Below the pieces are notes generated by a model. That model made no database searches. It saw nothing but the letters and a program-made list of their open reading frames with translations, and was not told where the DNA came from. The position numbers and the translations under genes are program-made. Shown here one piece after another: positions 24,517-34,436 of a stretch of DNA of 64,000 nt (the first letter of the stretch is position 1; each line of letters begins with the position of its first letter). Source of the DNA: Musa acuminata AAA Group (lineage: Eukaryota > Streptophyta > Magnoliopsida > Zingiberales > Musaceae); assembly GCF_036884655.1 (NCBI RefSeq), contig NC_088347.1, forward strand, positions 10,984,501 through 11,048,500, read 5' to 3'.

Positions 24517-24530
24517 AAAAATGGGGAGAT
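24517..24530 (+). promoter_or_regulatory. Polypurine tract of element B
   Basis: AAAAATGGGGAGAT directly precedes the 3' LTR start at 24531. Confidence 0.8.
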
Positions 24531-24636
24531 TGTTGCATCTCAGATTTTGATGTTGAAGTCAATTGTCATTTGTTGTATAATCTATATGTTGAGATAAGTG
24601 TGCAGGATTAACTACGATGAAAGTAAGATATGTAGC
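24531..24636 (+). repeat. 3' LTR of element B, first segment
   Basis: It starts TGTTGCATCTC and has the short subtype beginning (GAAGTCAATTGTCATTTG). It is interrupted after GTAGC (24632-24636) by the tandem LTR insertion and resumes at 27786. Confidence 0.9.
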
Positions 24637-27600
24637 TGTTGAATCTCGTATTTTGATGATGAAACTACTTGATATATGTTTATGATTTAATCTGCGTTTT
24701 GAGTGACGCAGGATGCTTCGATCAGGATGAGACAATTAAAGCAGGAAAATCATGTTGTGCCGGAGGAACATGTCAGAAGATTGGACGTCGGGCCGGTAGA
24801 TCGGTCGATGTATCGACAGAAGGCTCCGGGCAGTGGACTCGGGCATCGGGCCAAGAAGAGCGGTTATTGTGCCAAGGATATCGGAGTTGCGGAGTCAACT
24901 GGCCGATTGGGCAATAGGCCGCAGAAGAGGACGATGCGCCGAAGAATCAGACGAAGCGTCGAGGGACCAATGACATGCCGGACAACTTGGTTAATTGCTT
25001 AGGATTAATTGTCTCGATCGAACTTTTGCTTTAATTGTGCAGGATTAACTATGATAACGATGAAGACATAAAGCGAAACAAAGTGTCGGAGTCAAGCGCG
25101 AAGGATTTGTTGCAAGTTCGAGAGTTCGACGGAAGTCCGAAGGTAAATCGGGAATGCTACTGGAACTAGCCGATAATGAGTTGGGAGCTTGCCGAAGGAT
25201 TTTCGGAAGCTCGCCGGAAGGTTCGTTGGAAGTTCGCGGAGCTCGCCGAGAAAGATCGGAGCTTGCTGAAGAAGCTCGTTGGAACTCGCTAAGATCAAAT
25301 CGTAAAGTCTAGGAGCTTGCCGGGAGTCCGCATAATGGTTTCCGAGAGTTCATCGGAAGATCGCCGGAAGTTTGCCGAAAGCTCGCCAGAAGAAGTCTTG
25401 ACATGCGGACTTTGTAATAGCTTAGAAAATGTCTTTAAAATCATAGTTAGCACGTTAATTAGGGTTAGGATTAGGTGTTAATCCTATAACCCAAGTAGGG
25501 GCCAATTAGCCCAAAGTTCGGACTGGTTTGGACCAAGTTTGGAGCCAAACCAAGTGAGCTGAAATAGTGAAAGAGGTGGCACCGCCAGGGTTGGAGGTGG
25601 CACCGCCCAGGAGAGGATCTCCCAGCGAAGCTGGGCGGTGCAACCGCCCCAGCCAGGAGGTGGCACCGCCTGAGCTCAGTCTTCGAGCTAGACTAAGCGG
25701 TGCAACCTCCTTGACAGAGAGGTGGCACCGCCTGAGCTCGGTCTTCGAGCTCTGGCAGAGAGGTGCAACCGCCTTAATCAAGAGGTGGCACCGCTTGGGG
25801 CTCAGTCTCCGAGCCATACTCAGGCGGTGCAACCGCCCCTGATAGAGAGGTGCAACCGCCTAGGTGTTGAATCTCAGATTTTGATGATGAAGTCAATTGT
25901 CATTTGTTGTCTAATCTATGTGTTGAGATAAGTGTGCAGGATTAACTACGATGAAAGTAAGACATGTAGCAGGAGTTGCGCCGGAGTCATGACAATGATC
26001 ACATTGGGAGTTCGAGAGCTCGACGGAAGTTCGGACAGTCGTCGGAGGTTCTGTGGGAACAAATCCGAGAAGTCCAGAAGCTTGCCAAAGGAGCTCGTCG
26101 GAACTTGCCAAGTGGATCGTCGCAGTCCAGGAGTTTGCCGGAAGTCCGCAGGAGTATCACCGAGGGTTCATCGGATGATCGACGGAAGTTCGCCGGAAAC
26201 TTGCCGGAAGAAGCGAGTGACGCACCAAAGCAAGATGCAAAATGTCTTAGGAAATAATCGTAGTTAGCACTTTTATTAAGAAATGGGAGGTGATCCCATT
26301 AGCTTAATCCTAGGGCAATTGGGCCTCTGAAGAACTCAGATTGGGTCGAATGGTTCAACCCATTTGGACTCAGGTTACTGTGGGAGGTGCAACCGCCCAG
26401 GCAGGGAGGTAGCACCGCCCAGGCTGTGTCTCCCAGCGAGACTGGGAGGTGCAACCGCCCCAGCCGAGAGGTGCAACCGCCCAGGGCTCAGTCTTCGAGC
26501 GAGACTGGGCGGTGCAACCTCTCTAGTCAGGCGGTGCAACATCTCCAGTCAGGAGGTGCAACCGCCTCTGACAGAGGTGGGACTGCCTAGAGGCTCAGTC
26601 TTCGAGCTCTGCCAGGCGGTGCAACCTCTCCAGTCAAGAGGTGCAACCGCTTGATCCCGGAATTCCGGGATTTGATCATTTTGAGCTCCAAATTTGAACT
26701 GGGTTCGGGCCTATAAATACCCCACCCATTCAGCACTGAAAAGATACAGATCCACATCAAATTCTTGATCTTTTCAGTGATTCTAAGAGCTCAAATTTGT
26801 GTAAAGTCCAAAAGTTCTCCTCTTTTCTGTTCTTCAAGTCTTGAGTTGTAAAGAGAGGAGAGATAGGATCTGTAAGGGTTGTCTCCTGAGCCCGTCAAAA
26901 GGAGAGAAACTGTAAAAGGGCAGTTGGCCTTCGCCTATTGAAGGAAGGCCCCTAGTTGACATCGGTGACCTCGCTGGTGGAGGAAGCCAAAAGTGGAGTA
27001 GGTCAAGACTGACCGAACCACTCTAAATCTCTGGTTTGCGTTTATTCTGAGCACTTTATCATTACAGCAAACCTCCTACATAGCTACTGCTCTCTGCGCC
27101 TTTACGAACAAGTTTCTAAGTACTGATCTTTCCGAATCTGCATTCAGACGTAAATCGGTGTTTTCATACATTATAGTTTACGTTTACGTTTTGATTCTAC
27201 AAAACTGTCTTCTGCGCTTTTACGAACAAGTTTCTAAGTGCTGATCTTTTCGAATCTGTATTCAGACGTAAATCGGTGTTTTCATACATTACAGTTTACG
27301 TTTACGTTTTGATTCTACAAAACTGTCTTTTGTGCTTTTACGAACGAAGTTTCTAAGTTCAGATCCCTTTAAAACTGCGTTTAGACGTAAACAGTGCAAA
27401 CTGTGTTTAGACGTAAAACTGTGTTTTAGACTTAAACTACTTTTAAATGCAAAACAACATTTAGACGTAAAACTGCGTTTAGACGCAAACTGCACTGCGC
27501 TTAGACGCAATCTGATCTTAGACGCAAACTGCGCTTAGACGCAAACTGTGCTTATACGCAATCTACATTTAGATGCAAACTACATTTAGACACAAACTGT

Positions 27601-27780
27601 GTAAACTGCGCTTAGACGCAAACTGTGTTTAGACGTAAACTACACTTAATCATAAGTATTCTTAGAATCGGCTTTTGCATCAAAATAGTTTTATCAAACG
27701 AACGCAGCTTTCATTTTTAATCGCTGAAAGATTTCCGCTGCACTAATTCACCCCCCCTCTTAGTGCTCTCGATCCTAACA
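24637..27780 (+). mobile_element. Head-to-tail LTR pair inserted in element B 3' LTR
   Basis: The whole 3,144-bp insert is flanked by a perfect TSD GTAGC (24632-24636 and 27781-27785). It holds a truncated LTR (24637-25864, ending in the palindromic array) fused to a complete LTR of another subtype (25865-27780). There is no PBS, gag or PPT between them. The first LTR has a long G-type U3 and the second the short type. Internal TATA box of the second: 26712-26719; palindromic arrays about 25580-25860 and 26380-26650. Confidence 0.88.
27355..27660. repeat. 18-bp-type tandem array in LTR U5
   Basis: This degenerate array of TTTAGACGTAAACTGCG-like units is the reverse-strand equivalent of the array at 21005-21315. 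It lies between the leader-like U5 and the poly-C hairpin (7 C) of the LTR at 25865-27780. Confidence 0.85.
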
Positions 27781-27785
27781 GTAGC

Positions 27786-29394
27786 AGGAGTTACGCTAGA
27801 GTCAAGACAATGATCACGTTGGGAGTTCGATAGTTCGACGGAAGTTCGGACAGTCGTCGGAGGTTCTGCGGGAACAAATCCGAGAAGTCCATGAGCTTGC
27901 CAAAGAAGCTCGTCGAAACTTGCCAAGTGGATCGTCGCAAGTCCAAGAGTTTGCTGGAAGTCCGCAGGAGCATCACCGAGGGTTCATCGGATGATCGACG
28001 GAAGTTCGCCGGAAGCTCGTCGGAAGAAGCGATTGACGCACTAGAGCAAGTTGTAGTAAATGTATTAAGAAATATCGTAGTTAGCACAAGGATTAAGTTG
28101 GAAATGGGAGGTGATCCTATTAACTTAATCTTGGGGCAATTGGGCCCCTAAAAAACCCAAATTGGGCCGAATAGATCAACCCATTCGAACCCTGATTTCT
28201 ACCAGGCGGTTGAACCGCCCAAGCCAAGAGGTGGCACCGCCTGGGCAAAGTCTCCGGGCGAGACTGGGCGGTTCAACCGCCCCAGCCAAGAGGTGGCACC
28301 GCCTGGGCTCAGTCTCCGAGCCAGCCTGGGAGGTGCAACCTCCCCTAACAGGAGGTGGCACCACTTGGGCTCGGTCTCCGAGCTCTGGCTGAGCGGTGCA
28401 ACCGCCTCAGTCAGGAGGTGGCACCGCCTAAGCTCGGTTTTTGAGCTCTGGCAGGAGGTGCAACCGCCCCTGAAGGTGGCACCGCCTAGAGGCTCAGTCT
28501 TCGAGCTCTCTCAGAATTTCAGGAATTGACAGTTTTGAGCTCCAAATTCAAACTGGGTTGGGGCCTATAAACACCCCACCCATTCAGCATGGAAAGGGCA
28601 CAAAACATACATCGAAATCCTGATCTTGTTCTGTGATTTTTAGAGCTCAAAATTGTTGTAAAGGCCAAACGTTCTTCTCCCTCTTTTCTTCCAAGTTATG
28701 AGCTTTAAAGAGAGGAGAGAAAATTCTATAAGGGTTATCTCCTAAGCCCGTCAAAAAGAGTGAAACTGTAAAAGGTTGCTTGGCCTTCGCCTATTGAAGG
28801 AAGGCCTCTAGTTGACGTAAGTGACCTCGTCGGTGGAGGAAGCCAAAAGTGGAGTAGGTCAAGATTGACCGAACCACTCTAAATCTCGGTTTGCATTTAC
28901 TTTGAGCATATTATCTTTACTGCAAACATCCTCTAAAGCTTAATGCTTTCTGTGCATATACGATCGGGTTTCAAGCTTTGCACTTTCCAAATCAGCGTTT
29001 AGACGTAAATCAGTTTTATCGTACGTTCATCATATTTCTGTTTGCACTTACGTTTTGATTTCTATCATAACTGCAAACTGCATTTATATCCTTGCTTAAA
29101 CTACATCTCGCTTAATCAAGTGATTTACGAATCAGCATTTAGACGTAAATCAGTTTTTTCGTACGAATATCATATTTCAGTTTGCGCCTACTATCAGATT
29201 AGAATCATAACTACAAACTGCATTTATATCTTTGCTGCATCTCGCTTAAACAAAAGTTAAAGTGATTTACGAATCAACTTTCTTACCAAAATAACTTTTA
29301 ACGAACGAACGCAGTTTTTATTTTTCGTAGAAGGCTTTCCGCTGCACTAATTCACCCCCCCCCCTCCCCCCTCTTAGTGCTCTTGATCCTAACA
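27786..29394 (+). repeat. 3' LTR of element B, second segment
   Basis: It continues the LTR from 24636 and ends ...GATCCTAACA. TATA-like box TATAAACA is at 28566-28573, the palindromic array at about 28200-28500, and the poly-C tract is 10 C, T, 6 C. The next base starts element C gag, so this is the right end of element B. Confidence 0.9.
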
Positions 29395-29472
29395 GAGGGG
29401 GCAAACTATGCCTTTACGGCTTTCGACGATGAGGTAACCAAATTCCCTTTACTTTATTTCGAAATTACATGA
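29395..29472 (+). pseudogene. gag: Element C Gag C-terminus
   Basis: The frame reads ANYAFTAFDDEVTKFPLLYFEIT then stop. It matches the C-terminal end of Gag in elements A, D and G residue by residue. The rest of C gag must lie left of element B, outside the window. It is the fourth copy showing the same stop position. Confidence 0.85.
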
Positions 29473-30366
29473 TGCATTTTATGAGTTATTTTTAAATTAG
29501 TTTAGAAAAATTATATATAATTTGTTTTTTAAAATTACATGATGTAATGGAAATGTTAAAAGTTTTGGGATCATGGTTATCTTTCTAATGATTTTAAAAA
29601 ATAAAAAATTAAGCATGACAATTGCATATACTCCTAGCACTTAGTATGATGAGTTAGATTTACTTAATCATTTTAATTAAAAATGATCATGTTGTAGATT
29701 TAATGATGCATAATGATTTGAAATCTTATGTTTTGGAATTACATGTTACACTTTTGATCTTATGTCTTTCATGACATGATTTCTTCATATTTATGTTTTG
29801 TATATCTCATGATACGATTGAATAATTGATGCAAAGAATGAAAATGCATTACTATAATAAATAAAATGTTTTTGATTAAAAACGCTTTATAAAATCATAA
29901 TTGATGAAATAATGTAATGATAATTTGAAATCATGCTTAATGAGTTTATATTTCAAAATTATGCATGATAATCTTTCTGATGTATGGCTTATTGATCTTG
30001 TCATGATAAACTTTGCTTTTAAACGATGATGCATATTTTTGTTTGGCATAAAAATTTGGGCATGCTTATATAAAATCAATCATATAATTTGAAACACTAA
30101 AAAGAGTAAAGCTTTCTCCTCGAAATTTTTTTTCTCTACTTTATCGTTTAAAAAAAAAGAGATTAATAAATCTATTTATATTATTTTATAAACCACATGA
30201 ACTATTAAAGTGATTTTGATGACTTAGATTTTAATGAGTTATTAATCCAAATTACGATCTTGATTTCTCGATATTTGATACTTGAGATCTTTCTATGAAT
30301 TGAGATCTTTTTCTCCTTGTTTCTTTTTTCTATTCATTAAAGAGAATATTTTTCAAAATGAATTAT
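29473..30366 (+). other. Element C internal non-coding sequence
   Basis: AT-rich sequence following gag, without a gene. It is the same type of sequence as follows gag in element D. It is cut at 30367 by a minus-strand LTR. Confidence 0.65.
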
Positions 30367-31621
30367 TGTTAGGATCAAGAGCACTAAGAGGGGGGGGGGG
30401 GTGTGAATTAGTGCAGCCGAAAAACTTTCGTCGATTTTAAATGACGTTTGTACGATGAAATCGTTTCCAACATAAAACCATTTTCAGAAACATAAGTTGA
30501 AAGCGAGTTCGCAAAGGAGTGCAGCAAAAGTAATGAGGATGTAAAGAACATATGGAGGTTTGTAGTAAGGTAAACAGTAAGAATAAATACAAACTAGAGA
30601 GCACCATAATTTTAGAGTGGTTTGGTCAATCTTGACCTACATCCACTTTTGGCTTCCTCCTCCGATGAGGTCACCGACGTCCACTAGAGGCCTTCCTTCA
30701 ATAGGCGAAGGCCAACCACCTTTTACACCTTTTTTTTCTTTTGACGGGTTTAGGAGACAACACCTACAGATTTTTACTCCTCTCTTGAATGATCAAAACT
30801 TAGAAGAAGAGAGGGAGAAGAACTTCTAGCCTTTTATAACACTTTTAAGCTCTCAAATTCTTAGAATAAATGTAAGGTTTTAGTTACCCTTTTATGCAGA
30901 AAGGGTGACGTTTATATAGGCCCCAATTAGTTTGAATTTGGAGCTGAAAAGTGTCATCACTCAGTTTTTCGAGGTCCTGGCGGTACTACCGCCATAACTG
31001 GGCGGTAGTACCACCTGACACCACTCAGAGATCGAGCTTAGGTGGTACCACCACCAGACAAGGGCAGTACCACTACCCATAATTCCTGGGAGACCAAGTC
31101 TCTTGGGCGGTGCCACCACCGGCCAGGAATTCTGGGTCCGAATGGGCTGATCCATTCGGCACAATTTAGGTATGTCATGGGCCTAATTGCCACCAGATTA
31201 AGTTAATGGGATCACCTCCCATTCCTAACTTAATCTACATGCTAACTACGATATTTAAGACATTAATACTGCAACATGCTCCGGTGCGTCAATCGCATCT
31301 TTCGTCGAGCTTCAGGAAAACTTCCGACGCACGTCTAACGAACCCTCGGCGATGCTCCAGGGGACTTCCGGAAAACTCTTGGACTTGCGACGATCCACTT
31401 GGTGAGTTTCCATGAGCTTCTTTGGCAAGCTCTTGGATTTCTCGGATTTGTTCTCGTAGAACCTCCAACGATCGTCTAGACTTCCGTCGAACTCTCGAAC
31501 CCCCAACGTGATCATGGTCTTGACTCTGGCGCAACTCCTGCTACATGTCTTATTGCCATTGTAGTTAATCCTGCACACTTGTCTCAACATATGGATTAGA
31601 TAATAAATGACAATTGACTTC
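30367..31621 (-). repeat. E1 3' LTR, main segment
   Basis: It starts TGTTAGGATC and has a poly-G tract of 12 G between GCACTAA and TTAGTGC. Its palindromic array (about 30970-31130) uses a GTAC core (GGCGGTACTACCGCC-like) instead of TTGCAC. It is interrupted after ACTTC (31617-31621) by element D and finishes at 39220-39248. Confidence 0.85.
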
Positions 31622-33516
31622 TGTTGAATCTCATATTTTGATGATGAAACCATTTGATATATGTTTATGTTTTAATCTGCGTTTTGAGTGACGTAGGATG
31701 CTTCGATTAGGATAAGACAATTAAAGCAGGAAAAATCATGTTGTGCCGGAAGAACATGTTAGAAGATTGGACGTCGGGCCGGTGGAACGGTCGACGTATC
31801 GATAGAAGGCTTCGGCCCGTGGACTCGGGCATCGGGTCAAGAAGAGTAAGTATTGTGCCAAGGATATCGGTGTTGCAGAGTCAACTGGTCGATTGGGCAA
31901 TAGGCCGCAGGAGAGGACGATGCGCCGAATAATCGGATGAAGCGTCGAGGGATCAATGACATTCCGGACAACTTGGTTAATTGTTTAGGATTAATTGTCT
32001 TGATCGAAGTTTTATTTTACATGTGCTGGATTAACTATGATGGAAGTAAGACATACAACAGGAGTTACGCCAGAGTCAAGACTATGATCACGTTGGGAGT
32101 TCGAGAGTTCGACGGAAGTCCGAACGGTCGTCGGAGGTTCTACGGGAACAAATCCGAGAAGTCCAGGAGTTTGCCAAAGAAGCTCGTCGGAACTTGCCAA
32201 GTGAATCGTCACAAGTCCAGGAGCTTGCCGGAAGTCTGTCGGAGCATCACCGAAAGTTCGTCGGATGTTCGCCGGATGTTCGCCGGAAGAAGCGATTGAC
32301 GCACTAGAGCAAGTTGTAGTAAATGTCTTAAGAAATATCATAGTTAGCATGTAGATTAAGTTAGGAATGGGAGGTGATCCCATTAACTTATTCTGGGGGC
32401 AATTGGGCCCTTGATAGACCCAAATTGAACCGAATGGATCAACCCATTCGGACCAGAATTCTTGCCAGGCGGTGACACCGCTAGGGTCGGCGATGGCATC
32501 GCCCAGGAGAGGGTCTCCCAGGAAAGCTGGGCAGTGCAACCACCCCAAGCAGGCGGTGGCACTGCTTGGGCTTAGTCTTCGAGCGAGACTGGGCGGTGCA
32601 ACCGCCCCTGACAGGTGGTGGAACCGCTTTAGCTCAGTCTCCAAGCTCTGCCAAGTAGTGCAACCACCCCAATCAGGCGGTGGCACCGCTAGGGCTCAGT
32701 CTCCGAGTGAGACTAGGTGATGCAACCGCCCCTGTCAGGTGGTGGCATCGCCCTAGTGAGGAGGTGGTACCACCAAGACCCCGGAAATCGGGGAAAAGAC
32801 ATTTTTGGGCTCCAAATTCAAACTAGTTTGGGGCCTATATATACCCCACCATTTCCTGCATGAAAGGGCACCAAAAGCTTGATCTTACTATGTGATTTTA
32901 GAGCTCAAAAGTGTTGTAAGTCTAGAAGTTCTCCTCTCTCTTTTCTTCCAAGTTTTGATCTTTCAAGAGAAGAGAGAAAAGTTTGTAAGGGTTGTCTCAT
33001 AAGCCCGTCAAAAGGAGTGAAACTATAAAATGGTGGTTAGCCTTCGCCTATTGAAGGAAGGCCTCTAGTGGACGTCGGTGACCTCGTTAGTGGAGGAAGC
33101 CAAAAGTGGATGTAGGTCAAGATTGACCGAACAACTCTAAATCTCGGTTTGCATTTACTTTGAGCATCTTATCTTTACTGCAAACCTCATTAGTAGCTTA
33201 CTGCCTTCTGCTCATTTACAAACATGTTTCTTAGTTAAGTATTTTTCGGATTGGCATTAAGATGAAAATCGATTTTATCGTACGAACACCATATTTCAGT
33301 TTGCGCTTACATTCTGATTTCTATCTTCACTGTAAATTGCCTTCCTTACTTTACTTCAAATACGTTTATGTAAGCTTTCAAGTTATTATATACATGAAAT
33401 GACTTTTACGTCAGATTCGGATTTCAACGTACGAACATAGTTTTAATCATCGAAAGTTTTCCACTGCACTAATTCAACCCCCCCCCCCCCCCCTCCTAGT
33501 GCTCTTGATCCTAACA
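31622..33516 (+). repeat. 5' LTR of element D
   Basis: It is 1,895 bp, TGTTGAATC to GATCCTAACA. The palindromic array is at about 32465-32770, the TATA box TATATATA at 32836-32843, and the poly-C tract has 16 C. It lacks the long 18-bp array of other copies. Confidence 0.92.
32836..32843 (+). promoter_or_regulatory. TATA box of element D 5' LTR
   Basis: TATATATA lies in the conserved context GGGGCC-TATA-CCCCACC seen in many LTRs of the window. It is immediately downstream of the palindromic array. Transcription should start a few tens of bases further on; the exact start is not visible. Confidence 0.65.
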
Positions 33517-33518
33517 AT

Positions 33519-33530
33519 TGGTATCAGAGC
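33519..33530 (+). promoter_or_regulatory. Primer binding site of element D
   Basis: Perfect TGGTATCAGAGC two bases after the 5' LTR, matching the initiator-Met tRNA. Confidence 0.92.
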
Positions 33531-33566
33531 CCAGTATTTCTCATTTTAGATTTACACCCAAGAGAA

Positions 33567-34436
33567 ATGGCTCTTTATGGAATACTCGAATAAGAGTTTT
33601 CTTGATTTCTATGAATTTGATTTATGGAATATTATTGAAAACGATTTTCAACTTCCCTCTAAACCGATGAACGAATGGTCAGATTTTGAGAAGAAGTATT
33701 TTTCTTTGAACGCAAAGGCTATGAATGCCTTATTTTATGCTTTGGACAAAAATGAGTTCAATCGGATTTCTACGTGCGAAACGGCTTTTGATATTTGGCG
33801 AACACTTGAAATCACGCACGAGGGAACTAGTAGAGTCAAAGACACGAAAGTTAATAATCTTGAGCTTTTTCGAATGCAACCAAGCGAGACTATAGACGAC
33901 ATTACACCCGTTTCACGGATGTCGTCAATAATCTAAGAGTTCTTGGTAAATCTTTTTCGAATTTTGATCTCGTAAGCAAGATCTTAAGATCCCTTCCAAA
34001 AAGGTGGGATCATAAAATAACCGTAATACAAGAAACAAAAGATTTAAATATTTTTCCACTTGAAGAACTAATTGGTTCATTAATGACCTATGAAATGACA
34101 CTTTTGGAACATTTTGAACCTGATGAGCACTTGAACCACCTTCCAAATAATAGGAAGGATTTGAAACTCTAGACAAATGAATACCATCACTTGAGCGATG
34201 ACTCAAGTGATGAGGACAATGATGAACTTGAACTTCGAACACTAAATCTTAATAAGTTTATTAAACAAAAATCTAAAATAAACAATAAACTTGAACGGAG
34301 GAAGAGGCCAAAGAAGAGGAAGGCAACCAAGGATGAATCAAAAACTTCCAAAGGTGAAACTGTGAATTGGGCTTTGACGAGCTTCGACTACAAGGTAAGT
34401 AACTCAACTCTCTTGAATTATTTTGAAATTACTTGA
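33567..34436 (+). pseudogene. gag: Element D Gag (no zinc knuckle), broken
   Basis: ATG 33567 gives MALYG; then about 35 codons found in A and G are missing, and the frame resumes at the RVFLISM-like block. The core words FELFRMQPSETI, LVSKILRSLPKRWD and PLEELIGSLMTYEM are present, with frameshifts near 33580, 33850 and 33900 and a stop near 34170. The acidic segment SDDSSDEDNDELELRTLNLNK and the basic segment KLERRKRPKKRK follow. No CCHC motif is present. It ends YFEIT and a stop, as in A and C. Confidence 0.85.

Larger units (their letters stand above)
15802..29394 (+). mobile_element. Element B: rearranged Sirevirus-like Copia element, plus strand
   Basis: The parts in order are a 5' LTR remnant (15802-17203), PBS, a long broken gag with zinc knuckle, a foreign plant-transposon-type domain (19331-20605), the end of reverse transcriptase with RNase H (20606-20873 and 22937-23310), a non-coding tail with several purine tracts, a PPT and a 3' LTR (24531-24636 plus 27786-29394). 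Protease, integrase and the catalytic part of RT are missing. It contains element A, a solo LTR and a tandem LTR pair as later insertions. It lies in element C, whose gag end resumes at 29395. Confidence 0.85.

Noticed and set aside
29473..30366. Host gene exons in the AT-rich gaps
   Set aside because: No long frames or splice-bounded domains; each gap matches the internal region of one of the elements.
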